Shown: positions 26,221-35,651 of the stretch, piece by piece | Layout of the letters: every line of letters begins with the position of its first letter | Numbering within the stretch: position 1 is the first letter of the stretch | Source of the DNA: Bacillus_BE sp042263505 | GTDB lineage: Bacteria; Bacillota; Bacilli; Bacillales; Cytobacillaceae | Assembly: GCF_042263505.1 (NCBI RefSeq) | Contig: NZ_JBHKFI010000001.1 | Location: 124,001 to 188,000, forward strand | DNA: 64,000 nucleotides | Reading direction: 5' to 3' | The notes under the pieces: generated by a model | The model's database searches: none | What the model was told of the DNA's origin: nothing | What the model saw: only the letters and a program-made list of their open reading frames with translations | Program-made: the position numbers and the translations under genes

Positions 26221-27462
26221 ATGGAAAAGAGAAGAGTTGTTGTTACAGGTATTGGTGCTGTAACACCACTTGGAAATGATGCAGATACTACATGGGAAAA
26301 TATCTTAGCTGGTAAATCAGGACTTGGAATAGTAACAAGAGTAAATAAAGATGAGTATCCTGCTAAAGTATCTGCAGAGGTAAAGGATTTCAATATTGAA
26401 GATTTTATTAATCGCAAAGATGCGAGAAAAATGGATCGATTCACTCATTATGCAGTAGCTTCAGCAAAAATGGCAGTGAAGGATGCTAATCTTGATATCA
26501 ATGAGGAAAATGCTCATCGTGTTGGTGTATGGATCGGTTCTGGAATCGGTGGCATGGAAACTTTTGAAACACAGTATGAAATTTTCCTTAAACGTGGTTA
26601 TAGAAGGGTAAGTCCTTTCTTTGTACCAATGTTAATTCCGGATATGGCAACTGGTCAAGTATCAATTACACTTGGAGCTCGTGGATTTAACTCTTGTACG
26701 GTAACGGCTTGTGCAACGGGTACGAATTCAATTGGTGATGCTTTTAAAGTCATTCAGCGCGGTGATGCTGATGCAATGATTACAGGTGGAGCTGAAGCAC
26801 CGATTACGAAAATGTCTATGGCTGGATTTTGTGCCAATACAGCATTATCACTTAATCCGGATCCAAAAACAGCAAGCCGTCCATTTGATAAAAATCGCGA
26901 TGGCTTTGTTATGGGGGAAGGTGCAGGAATCATCGTTCTAGAAGAATTAGAACATGCACTTCGCCGTGGGGCAAAAATTTATGCAGAGATTGTCGGCTAT
27001 GGTGCAACGGGTGATGCGTACCATATTACAGCACCGGCCCCTGAGGGTGAAGGTGGAGCTCGTGCAATGAAAATGGCGATTGACGATTCCGGGCTTCATC
27101 CAGAGGATATTGATTATATCAATGCACATGGAACTAGTACAGAATATAATGATAAATATGAAACAATGGCGATTAAGACGGTTTTTGGAGATTATGCTTA
27201 TAAGGTGGCAGTAAGTTCAACAAAATCCATGACTGGACATCTTCTTGGTGCAGCTGGTGGAGTGGAAGCGATCTTTACGGTACTTGCGCTGCAAAATGGG
27301 ATTATCCCGCCAACGATCAATTTAGAAACACCAGATCCAGAATGTGATTTAGACTATGTTCCTCATCAAGCAAGAAAACAAGAAATCAAAGCCGCAATGA
27401 GTAACTCACTTGGCTTTGGTGGACATAATGCAACGATTGTTTTTCGTAAATTTGAAAATTAA
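26221..27462 (+). CDS. fabF: 3-oxoacyl-[ACP] synthase II FabF
   Basis: Chain-elongating condensing enzyme. Cys-His-His active site: TACATGTNS, NAHGTST and STKSMTGHLLGA. 413 aa. GAGGAGG just upstream of ATG 26221 fixes the start; longer in-frame versions are not needed. Controlled with fabH from the FapR-regulated promoter. Confidence 0.97.
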   Translation: MEKRRVVVTGIGAVTPLGNDADTTWENILAGKSGLGIVTRVNKDEYPAKVSAEVKDFNIEDFINRKDARKMDRFTHYAVASAKMAVKDANLDINEENAHRVGVWIGSGIGGMETFETQYEIFLKRGYRRVSPFFVPMLIPDMATGQVSITLGARGFNSCTVTACATGTNSIGDAFKVIQRGDADAMITGGAEAPITKMSMAGFCANTALSLNPDPKTASRPFDKNRDGFVMGEGAGIIVLEELEHALRRGAKIYAEIVGYGATGDAYHITAPAPEGEGGARAMKMAIDDSGLHPEDIDYINAHGTSTEYNDKYETMAIKTVFGDYAYKVAVSSTKSMTGHLLGAAGGVEAIFTVLALQNGIIPPTINLETPDPECDLDYVPHQARKQEIKAAMSNSLGFGGHNATIVFRKFEN

Positions 27463-27482
27463 TCATCCCATTTGATTTAGAC

Positions 27483-27541
27483 AGGGCTGATAGCTTTCAC
27501 ACAAACAAATTTTTTGATTGTGTAAGGTTGTCAGCCTTTTA
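27483..27541 (+). terminator. fabH-fabF terminator
   Basis: AGGGCTGATAGC..TCACACAA pairs with TTGTGTAAGG..GTCAGCCTTTT around an A/T loop, followed by T-rich sequence. Confidence 0.75.
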
Positions 27542-27608
27542 TTTATTACACCTTTTTTACTCTTTCTCATATTATGATCAACAAATAATGATTCAAGGAG
27601 AGGATAAA

Positions 27609-28405
27609 ATGGGGTAGTACGTACCGATGAATGGCTAGAAGATGAATTTGATGAACCCTTGAGGCTCTGTGAAAAGCTTGGTAAGACATTTTCTGAGACA
27701 AATCCGAAAAAGCTTTATCAATACTTATCTAAATTTGGAATGTTTCGTCCTAATCGAACTTCGTGGTCCACATTTCAAGAGATGAAAAAGAAGAATTATT
27801 GGGATAAAATAAAACAACTTTTGAAAAAATATCAAACTGAATGGCAGGGCCCGGATATTCCTATCTATCTTTTTCCAATGCAATCTCGTTCCAATTTTAT
27901 TTTTCGTAGCCAACAAAATAAATCTGGAGTGTCGTTCCCAGATAAAATGTTCCTATTCTTAACTATTTTTGAGGATGAAAAGGAAATGGAGTCTTTATTT
28001 GTTCACGAATATCATCATGTATGTCGCTTGACGAAAGGGAGGAAGCCTCCAAAGCAAAATACTCTTCTTGATTCTATTATTCTTGAAGGTTTAGCAGAGC
28101 ATGCCGTTCGTGAGCATTGTGGTGAAAAATATTGTGCGAAATGGTGTGGTCTTTATTCAAATAAACAGCTATTAAACTTTTGGAAAAAATTTTTCATAGA
28201 TCATCTTTCCATCAATCAAGGAGATCCTCTTCATGAAAAATTATTATATGGACATACCCCTTATCCTCGTTTAGTTGGTTATGGACTTGGATATGAAATG
28301 GTAAGGAGAACATACGAGAATCATCATTTTACAACAAAATCCTCATTTACACTTCCAGCCAAGTTTTTCTTAAAAGAAAATCAATTCTTCAAAGTGGAGG
28401 CCTAA
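27609..28405 (+). CDS. yjaZ: YjaZ-like putative zinc protease (DUF2268) with a frameshift at the second codon
   Basis: Metalloprotease-like protein with the HExxH motif HEYHH near two-fifths of its length and a later Glu region ILEGLAEHA. A normal start ATG 27609 after AAGGAG opens the frame ATG-GGG-TAG and stops at once. The long frame is offset by one base and reads GVVRTDEW directly after the four G. One extra G would give MGVVRTDEW and a full 265-aa protein. The shortest unbroken frame begins at TTG 27659 without a ribosome-binding site. This is a one-base deletion, a sequencing error in the G run, or slippage. The rest of the frame is intact. Confidence 0.8.
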
Positions 28406-28423
28406 AGTAGGCTTTTTCTTTTT
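28398..28423 (+). terminator. yjaZ terminator
   Basis: Short GCCT/AGGC hairpin at the stop codon, followed by TTTTTCTTTTT. Confidence 0.55.
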
Positions 28424-28493
28424 GTCTAAATGAAAAACCTCCCATTTGTAATAATTTCTATGTACATGAAATAACATCTTATTAATAGAATTT

Positions 28494-28508
28494 AATTGTC
28501 GGAAAATT
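28494..28508 (+). promoter_or_regulatory. CodY-like box upstream of appD
   Basis: AATTGTCGGAAAATT matches the CodY consensus AATTTTCWGAAAATT at 13 of 15 positions. It lies 23 bases before the appD start, where binding would block transcription in nutrient-rich conditions. Confidence 0.6.
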
Positions 28509-28530
28509 TTCAATAGAATAGAGGTGCGAT

Positions 28531-29562
28531 ATGAGTTTGTACAACCAATCTTCTCAAGAGGATTATTTACTTGAAGTTAAGCACCTAGAAACTGCATTTG
28601 AAATTGAAGGTGAATTATATAATGCAGTGGATGATGTTTCATTTGTAGTGAATAAAAATCAGATCATTGGCATTGTTGGTGAATCTGGTTGTGGAAAATC
28701 GGTTTTAAGTTTATCCATCATGAAACTAGTGTCCCATGAAAACGGAAGAATTCAAGGTGGAGAACTAATCTTTAATGGCAAACATCTTGAACAAATGAAA
28801 GAGGGAGATATGAATAAAATGCGTGGGAAGGATATTTCAATGGTTTTTCAGGAACCAATGACTTCTCTCAATCCCGTTTTTACAATTGGCTATCAAATTC
28901 AGGAGATTCTTCTTAATCATATAAAATTATCTAAGGAGGAAGCAAGATTTGAAAGTATCGCTCTTTTAAAAAGTGTCGGGATTCCAAGACCAGATGAAAT
29001 CATTAATGAATATCCTCATCAACTATCTGGAGGAATGAGACAGAGGGTCATGATTGCGATCGCCATTGCGTGTCAGCCCAAGTTATTGATTGCTGATGAA
29101 CCAACCACAGCTCTTGATGTAACTGTTCAGGCGCAAATTCTTGAGCTTCTCAAAGAAATTCAAAAGGTTAACGAGATGTCTGTTTTATTAATCACCCATG
29201 ACTTAGGGGTTATTGCAGAGATGTGTGATGAGGTGCTTGTCATGTATGCGGGAAAAATAGTGGAACGCACCAATGTTGATACTTTATTCTATGGTCCCAA
29301 ACATCCCTATACCAAGCTATTGATGAGGGCAATCCCTAAGATGGATGAGGATGTTGAATCATTAACTACCATTTCTGGAATGGTACCTTCATTAAAAAAT
29401 ATGCCAAGAAAAGGGTGCCGCTTTTATAATCGCTGCCCTGCTAAAATGCCTAGATGTGAGAGAATTACCCCACAATTAAGTGAAATTGAAATAGGCCATT
29501 TTGTATCATGTTTATTATATGAAGAAAGTCGACATATAGAAGGAGAAAATAGATATGAATAA
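28531..29562 (+). CDS. appD: Oligopeptide ABC transporter ATP-binding protein AppD
   Basis: One of two ATPases of the App oligopeptide importer. Walker A GESGCGKS near residue 51, signature LSGGMRQR, Walker B LLIADEPTTALD and H-loop ITHD are intact. The C-terminal OppD/F domain has spaced cysteines (GCRFYNRCP...RC). 343 aa. GAGGTGCG precedes the ATG. It is first in appDFABC and overlaps appF by 8 bases. Confidence 0.93.
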   Translation: MSLYNQSSQEDYLLEVKHLETAFEIEGELYNAVDDVSFVVNKNQIIGIVGESGCGKSVLSLSIMKLVSHENGRIQGGELIFNGKHLEQMKEGDMNKMRGKDISMVFQEPMTSLNPVFTIGYQIQEILLNHIKLSKEEARFESIALLKSVGIPRPDEIINEYPHQLSGGMRQRVMIAIAIACQPKLLIADEPTTALDVTVQAQILELLKEIQKVNEMSVLLITHDLGVIAEMCDEVLVMYAGKIVERTNVDTLFYGPKHPYTKLLMRAIPKMDEDVESLTTISGMVPSLKNMPRKGCRFYNRCPAKMPRCERITPQLSEIEIGHFVSCLLYEESRHIEGENRYE

Positions 29563-30544
29563 GCCAAGTCCAATCAAAGAAAATGATCATTTATTACAAG
29601 TCCTTCATTTAAAAACGCATTATCCCGTGAAAGGCGGCTTCTTTAAAAGAACATTAGGTTATGTGAAAGCAGTGGATGATGTTTCCTTTGAAATAAAAAA
29701 AGGGGAGACCTTAGGACTTGTTGGCGAATCGGGTTGTGGAAAATCCACGACAGGAAGAACCATCATGCGATTAGTAAATCCAACTAGTGGACAAATCTTT
29801 TTTCAAGGGAGAGATATCTCAAAAATTAAAGGAAAGCAATTAAGGGGGATAAGAAGAAATCTTCAGATGGTTTTTCAAGATCCCTATGCATCATTAAATC
29901 CAATGCAAAGAGTGGGAGATATGATTGCGGAACCGATTTATAACTTTATGAAAAAGAGCAAGCAAGAAATGAAGGATGAAGTAATGGAATTATTAAATAA
30001 GGTTGGTCTACAGCAAGAGGCATATAATCAATACGCTCATGAATTTTCAGGTGGACAAAGACAGAGAATTGGCATTGCTCGTGCGCTCGCTTTGCGGCCA
30101 AAATTAATCATTGCCGATGAGCCTGTTTCAGCCCTCGATGTATCTGTTCAATCCCAAGTTCTTAATCTGTTAAAGCAATTGCAAAAAGAATTTGATCTTA
30201 CTTTTCTCTTTATTGCACACAACTTAAGTGTTGTGAAGCATATAAGTGATCGCATTGGTGTGATGTACTTAGGTCATATCGTTGAAATGGCAAATAAAAA
30301 AGATCTTTACAACACTCCCCTACACCCTTATACACAAGCTCTTATATCATCCATTCCACATCCGGATCCACGTAAAAAAGCAGAACGCATTATTCTTCAA
30401 GGCGATGTCCCTAGTCCAATAAATCCACCAGCTGGCTGTCCTTTTCATTCCCGCTGTCCACAAGCAAAATTAGAATGCTTGACGGTCAAGCCTTCATTAA
30501 AGGAGGTGAGGGAATCCCATAAAGTAGCTTGTCATCTCTATTGA
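29555..30544 (+). CDS. appF: Oligopeptide ABC transporter ATP-binding protein AppF
   Basis: Second ATPase of the App importer. Walker A GESGCGKST, signature FSGGQRQRIGIARAL and Walker B LIIADEPVSALD are intact. The C-terminal cysteine cluster CPFHSRCPQAKLEC resembles the Fe-S-type motif of OppF relatives. 329 aa. Overlaps appD; appA starts 20 bases later. Confidence 0.93.
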   Translation: MNKPSPIKENDHLLQVLHLKTHYPVKGGFFKRTLGYVKAVDDVSFEIKKGETLGLVGESGCGKSTTGRTIMRLVNPTSGQIFFQGRDISKIKGKQLRGIRRNLQMVFQDPYASLNPMQRVGDMIAEPIYNFMKKSKQEMKDEVMELLNKVGLQQEAYNQYAHEFSGGQRQRIGIARALALRPKLIIADEPVSALDVSVQSQVLNLLKQLQKEFDLTFLFIAHNLSVVKHISDRIGVMYLGHIVEMANKKDLYNTPLHPYTQALISSIPHPDPRKKAERIILQGDVPSPINPPAGCPFHSRCPQAKLECLTVKPSLKEVRESHKVACHLY

Positions 30545-30564
30545 TATATAAAGGGGGAAAAAGA

Positions 30565-32259
30565 ATGAGAAAAGGTTGGTTAATGTTAACAGCTATTATG
30601 CTAATCCTAACTGCATTTTTATCTGCATGTAGTGACAAAGAAGAGAATAAGAAAAAAGAGGAAAGTAGTGAATCAAAAGGAAAGCCAAAAGAAGGGGGGA
30701 CTTTGGTATATTCACTTGATTCAGCTCCGGAGGGAATATTTAATTGGAGTTTTTATGGAAATGACACAGATTCCAAAGTATTAGATTTTTTTGACGAAAG
30801 CCTGTTTACTTATGATGAAAACTTGAAAATCCAGCCACATATTGCCACATGGGATACAAAGGATAGCAAGGTCTATACATTTACATTTAAAGAAGGAGTG
30901 AAATGGCATAACGGAGAGGAATTAACTGTAAATGACTGGGTGTTTGCATTAGAAACCATTGCCCATAAGGATTATAAGGGACCACGATATACGAATGTCC
31001 AAAATATTGAAGGGACCCCTGCTTTTCATAGTGGAAAAGCCAAAACAATTAGTGGAATTAAAGTGATAGATGACTATCATATAGAAATCACCTTTGATAA
31101 AGCCCGAGTCAATAATCTTGAAAATCTTTGGGCTTATCCAATGCCGAAGAAAGAATTTGAAGGAATGCCTGTAAAGGATATGCTCGAATCCGATCAAGTT
31201 CGTAAACATCCTGTAGGGTTAGGTCCATTTAAGGTAACGAAAATTGTTCCTGGTGAATCGGTAGAAATGGAACGATTCGATGATTATTTTGGAGGCAAGC
31301 CTCATATTGATAAAGTGATTCTAAAAGTGATTGATTCCACCTTAACGGTTGGGGAATTACAAAATAATTCATTAGATATGACTCCATTCCATCCAAGTAT
31401 TATTAATGAAATTAAAGCTCTTGATAATGTAAAAGTTGAACAATATCCTGGCATATCCTATTACTATATTGGTTTTAGGCTTGGAACTTGGGATGGAGAA
31501 AAGAATATAATGAACGAGCCTAAATATCAAAATAAGAAATTACGTCAGGCTATGCTATATGCAATCAATCGCGAGGAGTGGGTGAAGGCTTACTTTTATG
31601 GAGTAGGTTCCCCGGTCAATCGCCCGATTCCTTCCAGTCACTGGGTAGCAGCTGATAATAAGGATTTAGAGCAATATCCATATGATCCTGAAAAAGCAAA
31701 GCAATTATTGGATGAAGATGGGTTTAAGGATGTAGACGGGGATGGCTTCCGCGAGGACCCAAATGGAAAAAAATTTGTCGTCAATTTCTCTCACTATGAT
31801 GCAGGAAATCCTACATTTGAATCGCGGGCAAAGGCATTAACTCAGTATTGGGAGGAAGTTGGCTTAAAAACAAAATTAACCATGACTGAGGCAAATTTGT
31901 ATTACAGTATGTTGGATAAGGCTGATAAATCGATTGAGGTATTCTTTGGCGGCTGGCAAACAGATTCAGATCCTGATCCGTCTGGATTATGGAAGTCAGA
32001 TGCTGTTTGGAACTATCCTCGTTGGGTAAGTGAGGAAAGTGATAAATTATTAGATGATGCACTGGATGTTTCAATTGTAGGTACGGATCAAGAAAAACGG
32101 AAGCAAATCTATATCGATTGGCAAAAGCAATTTATGGATGAGCTTCCTATCCTTCCTATTGCGGAGCTTGATGAAATTATGGCAATTAATAAACGGGTTA
32201 AGGGCGTTACATTTAGTGTTGCTGGATTAAATCGTCCGAATGAATGGTGGCTTGATTAG
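30565..32259 (+). CDS. appA: Oligopeptide-binding lipoprotein AppA
   Basis: Extracellular solute-binding protein (family 5) that delivers peptides to AppBC. Signal peptide with lipobox LSAC, then a charged linker and the SBP5 fold. A D-x-D-x-D-type stretch DVDGDGFREDP resembles a metal- or peptide-binding loop seen in AppA/DppE relatives. 564 aa. AAAGGGGG precedes ATG 30565. A separate short leader follows before appB. Confidence 0.92.
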   Translation: MRKGWLMLTAIMLILTAFLSACSDKEENKKKEESSESKGKPKEGGTLVYSLDSAPEGIFNWSFYGNDTDSKVLDFFDESLFTYDENLKIQPHIATWDTKDSKVYTFTFKEGVKWHNGEELTVNDWVFALETIAHKDYKGPRYTNVQNIEGTPAFHSGKAKTISGIKVIDDYHIEITFDKARVNNLENLWAYPMPKKEFEGMPVKDMLESDQVRKHPVGLGPFKVTKIVPGESVEMERFDDYFGGKPHIDKVILKVIDSTLTVGELQNNSLDMTPFHPSIINEIKALDNVKVEQYPGISYYYIGFRLGTWDGEKNIMNEPKYQNKKLRQAMLYAINREEWVKAYFYGVGSPVNRPIPSSHWVAADNKDLEQYPYDPEKAKQLLDEDGFKDVDGDGFREDPNGKKFVVNFSHYDAGNPTFESRAKALTQYWEEVGLKTKLTMTEANLYYSMLDKADKSIEVFFGGWQTDSDPDPSGLWKSDAVWNYPRWVSEESDKLLDDALDVSIVGTDQEKRKQIYIDWQKQFMDELPILPIAELDEIMAINKRVKGVTFSVAGLNRPNEWWLD

Positions 32260-32347
32260 TAAGATGGAAAACGATTAGTGGGGTATTCCTACTAATCGTT
32301 CCTTATATAATAGAAGAGATTAAAAGCAATTTCTAAGGAGAATGTGT

Positions 32348-33313
32348 ATGCTCAAATATTCAATGAGAAGAATTATTGGGATGATTCCAATGTTACTCCT
32401 TACTTCCATTGTTGTCTTTGCCCTTGCAAAGCTCATGCCAGGAGATTCATTAGGTGGTGAAATTGATCCAACGAATACAAATCCTCAATATATAGAAGAA
32501 ATGCGGGAAAAATTAGGATATGATGATCCCATTCCTCAGCAATATTTTCGCTGGATATCCGATTTTTTACAAGGGGACTTTGGCAAATCAACACGCTTTA
32601 AAATAGAGGCAGCCGATATTATTCTAGAACGACTGCCTAATACATTATTCCTTGGATTAACATCATTATTAATCACCTATGTACTAGCCTTTTTGATGGG
32701 AAAATATGCAGGGAGAAGACCTTATACCAAAATGGATCATTTGATTGGTGGACTCAATTATTTTGGCCTTGCCCTCCCTACCTTTATTGCAGGAGTTTTT
32801 GCTATTTATATCTTTTCCTTTCAATTTAATTTCTTTCCCTCAAATGGTTCCGTGGATATTTCTATTCCAGATGGAACAATTGATTATTGGCTAAGTAGGG
32901 TTCATCATGTTATCCTGCCTGCATTTGTTTTAGGGATACTTAGTACCGCGCAATATACGCAATTTTTGCGAAATGATATGATCGAAAACAGCCGCAAGGA
33001 TTATGTACGAACGGCTAGAGCAAAGGGAACACCTGAAAAGAAGATCTACAATGTCCATATTTTAAGGAATTCGATTATTCCATTAGTTACATTTTTGGGA
33101 TTTGATATCGTGACCGTGATTAGTAGTTCAGTCATTATTGAATCGATTTTTACATATCCTGGAATTGGACAATTATTTTTACAATCGGTTACAAGCCGTG
33201 ATTATCCAGTATTAATGGCCATTACGATGCTATTTTCTTTTTTCACGTTATTTGGGAATTTGCTAGCAGACATTCTCTATGGGGTAGTAGACCCGAGAAT
33301 ACGGCTTGATTAG
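32348..33313 (+). CDS. appB: Oligopeptide ABC transporter permease AppB
   Basis: Membrane permease with six predicted helices; N-terminal RRIIGMIPMLLL motif, cytoplasmic EAA-like loop (YVRTARAKGTPEKKIYNVHILRN) and DPRIR.D end are typical of DppB/OppB. AAGGAG lies 7 bases before ATG 32348, which is preferred over ATG 32342. 321 aa. Confidence 0.92.
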   Translation: MLKYSMRRIIGMIPMLLLTSIVVFALAKLMPGDSLGGEIDPTNTNPQYIEEMREKLGYDDPIPQQYFRWISDFLQGDFGKSTRFKIEAADIILERLPNTLFLGLTSLLITYVLAFLMGKYAGRRPYTKMDHLIGGLNYFGLALPTFIAGVFAIYIFSFQFNFFPSNGSVDISIPDGTIDYWLSRVHHVILPAFVLGILSTAQYTQFLRNDMIENSRKDYVRTARAKGTPEKKIYNVHILRNSIIPLVTFLGFDIVTVISSSVIIESIFTYPGIGQLFLQSVTSRDYPVLMAITMLFSFFTLFGNLLADILYGVVDPRIRLD

Positions 33314-33326
33314 GAGGTGTGACTAG

Positions 33327-34226
33327 ATGGAATTAGAGAAAGATCAAGTGAAAGTAAACATAAATAATAGCTTATCCCCATGGGGAATTGCCAGAAAGAA
33401 ATTTATACTAAATAAATTAGCGATGGCAAGTTTAGTGTTTTTATTCGTTGTTACCATTTTTTCCATACTAGCCCCTTTTATTACATCAGCTGATATCACA
33501 AAGGTCAATATTGGAGAAATGTCGTTAAAACCATCGGGTGAGCACTGGCTTGGAACAGATAAGAGTGGCAGAGATGTTTGGACGAGATTACTGTATGGAG
33601 GACGGATATCATTATTAGTGGGGATTTCCTGTACACTATTTGTCATTATGATAGGAACCGTTATTGGTTCTATTGCAGGATATTTTGGAGGAATAATTGA
33701 TCAAATGATGATGAGGTTTACCGATTTTGTCTTGAATTTTCCTTTTTTAGTGTTTGTCATTGTTTTAAATACGATTCTTTTCGGAAAAGTATCAGGTGTT
33801 TGGGTATTGATTACCACAATAAGTCTATTAACCTGGGGGCAGGTTGCCCGAATTGTACGAAGTAAAATATTGGCTGAAAAGGAAAATGAGTACATTCTTG
33901 CTGCGATATCAATCGGATGCTCACCAGCTAAAGTGATTGTAAAGCATTTATTGCCCAATGTATTGTCCACGATTATTGTTCATGCAACGTTATTATTTGC
34001 AACCATGATTGTTGTTGAATCCGGGCTGAGTTATTTAGGATTTGGGGTTCCACAAGAGGTTCCAAGTTGGGGGAATATGCTTTCATCTGCTAATCAACCG
34101 GATGTTTTACAATCGAAAACATGGATTTGGATTCCACCTGCTGTATTAATCACGCTAACTATTTTATCCATAAATTTTATTGGAGAAGGCTTAAAGGATG
34201 CGTTGAATCCGAAATCACGAAGGTAA
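33327..34226 (+). CDS. appC: Oligopeptide ABC transporter permease AppC
   Basis: Second permease of the App importer. N-terminal cytoplasmic stretch, first helix, LGTDKSGRDVWTRLLYGGR motif, EAA loop EYILAAISIGCSPAKVI and GLSYLGFGV are typical of DppC/OppC. 299 aa. AGGAGGTG precedes the ATG. Last gene of the operon; no clear terminator follows. Confidence 0.92.
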   Translation: MELEKDQVKVNINNSLSPWGIARKKFILNKLAMASLVFLFVVTIFSILAPFITSADITKVNIGEMSLKPSGEHWLGTDKSGRDVWTRLLYGGRISLLVGISCTLFVIMIGTVIGSIAGYFGGIIDQMMMRFTDFVLNFPFLVFVIVLNTILFGKVSGVWVLITTISLLTWGQVARIVRSKILAEKENEYILAAISIGCSPAKVIVKHLLPNVLSTIIVHATLLFATMIVVESGLSYLGFGVPQEVPSWGNMLSSANQPDVLQSKTWIWIPPAVLITLTILSINFIGEGLKDALNPKSRR

Positions 34227-34440
34227 ATAGGTGTGGATATTTAATGAATTAGATTTTGGAAGAAGGGATGCAAATATAAAGTGGTTCATATTGATAGATG
34301 AACAGCTTTTTGGGTGGATTTGATGAACAGCATATCAGGAGAATGAATCGGTAAAAATTCGTTCATCGCGCCAAGGAACGATCAGTTAGATGGCCATGCT
34401 CTCTGTTCACTTTGAGATCAAATTTAAGGAATCTATCTAT
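34227..34440. other. Intergenic stretch after appC
   Basis: The first third of the 633-bp gap between appC and yjbA. I see no coding frame, no good terminator and no clear promoter. The rest of the gap holds repeat copy B and about 100 bp before yjbA. Confidence 0.5.
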
Positions 34441-34760
34441 AAAGTGAAACTTCCATCAGTGGGGTTTTCGACGCACAGGACTTGCTAGTGCACGTTGCGA
34501 TTGACATCGCGTTTTTAGTCTGTCATTCATCCCCCACTGATGGTTAGTCACGCAGAGCCTGATTGATTTTTCTAAGGGCTGAAGCCCAAAGAAAAATCTT
34601 ATTTCACTTATCACGCTCATAACGCCACATCCTGTGGCTTCGCCTGACTAGGACCTTAATTCCTCGTCGGACCTTTACGGACAGTTGATCTCCCACTTAT
34701 CTTCTTCGTATTCACAGAATCTTGAAGTGGGAGTCAAAATGTCCGTTAAGAGTGGGATAA
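34441..34760 (+). repeat. Structured interspersed repeat, long form (copy B)
   Basis: 320 bp. Ends match copy A; copy C (54770-55095) matches it over its whole length on the other strand. In order it holds: the left stem CCATCAGTGGGG/CCCCACTGATGG enclosing an extra arm with GCGAT/ATCGC; an arm with GATTTTTCT/AGAAAAATC around GGGCT/AGCCC; GCCACA/TGTGGC; then ACGGACA/TGTCCGT enclosing CTCCCACTT/AAGTGGGAG. No protein is encoded. Confidence 0.9.
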
Positions 34761-34859
34761 AAAAATAGGATAATTGGAGGATCGTTGCATTTAAGGAATA
34801 ATTTTACGGATGTCTGCCTATACTGAGGACAAATAGTTTCCGAAGTGAGGGGTATAATT

Positions 34860-35606
34860 ATGTTGTATCTTCATGACGTTTGGGTAAACTGGTTCGAAGG
34901 GGAAGAAAATGGATATAATGTTTGCCATTTCCATGAATGGAGAAAAGAAGATGGAGTTGAACTACTCGATCAAGTTCCATTAATCAAGGTAGAATCCATA
35001 TTATATAACTACATAGAAAACGACTTATCAGAGCTACCACAACAACTTCTTGATGAGGTCTACCAAAAGGCATATTTACGTAAAAATCATGAGCGAATCC
35101 AATTAGATTATTGCTTTATTATTTCAGATGGAACAGGGATTTTAGCAATTGATACAATCGGTTATAATATTCCAATTCGAAAAAGCAGGCTGATTCCAAG
35201 GCAAGAGCAGTTGGTATATGAAATGCTTAGTAATCAAGAAGAGAATGTGTATGCCTTTAATGACCGATCTTCTTTAAAAGAATTCCATATTCTATCTCCT
35301 GAGCCTGTTTTTATGTGTGGGCTGACTCGTAAAGAACGACAGTTAAAGCAATTATTATTTATGGCATTAGACCAACTGCATTCTTCTCATAATGTTGCTG
35401 AAGTTAGATATTGGTTAACGGAATGGAGCCCGGAAAAATATGAGGACATTCAAGGGTTAAATTTCGAGGAAGCATGGGTGCAATTATTTGAACAGATTAA
35501 AAGTGGATGGACAAGTAAACATGAGCATTTTTGTGAGAATTTAATTAAGGGTCAGCCATTTTTTGAGAAGCTATGGGAGATGGAGCATGGTCCGAAAGTG
35601 AATTAA
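34860..35606 (+). CDS. yjbA: YjbA family protein (DUF3603)
   Basis: 248-aa soluble acidic protein of unknown function, conserved between app and trpS in Bacillus. It starts LYLHDVWVNWFEGEENGYNVCHFHEW, typical of the family. ATG 34860 follows GTGAGGGG with normal spacing. It is a single gene with repeat copy B about 100 bp upstream. Confidence 0.88.
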   Translation: MLYLHDVWVNWFEGEENGYNVCHFHEWRKEDGVELLDQVPLIKVESILYNYIENDLSELPQQLLDEVYQKAYLRKNHERIQLDYCFIISDGTGILAIDTIGYNIPIRKSRLIPRQEQLVYEMLSNQEENVYAFNDRSSLKEFHILSPEPVFMCGLTRKERQLKQLLFMALDQLHSSHNVAEVRYWLTEWSPEKYEDIQGLNFEEAWVQLFEQIKSGWTSKHEHFCENLIKGQPFFEKLWEMEHGPKVN

Positions 35607-35637
35607 GAGGAGTGGCTTTAGGACCAACTCCTCTTAA
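35604..35637. terminator. Hairpin between convergent yjbA and trpS
   Basis: AAGAGGAGT / ACTCCTCTT perfect stem at the yjbA stop. It lacks a clear T run on either strand, so its strength is uncertain. Confidence 0.5.
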
Positions 35638-35651
35638 AAATGTCTTTCCAT

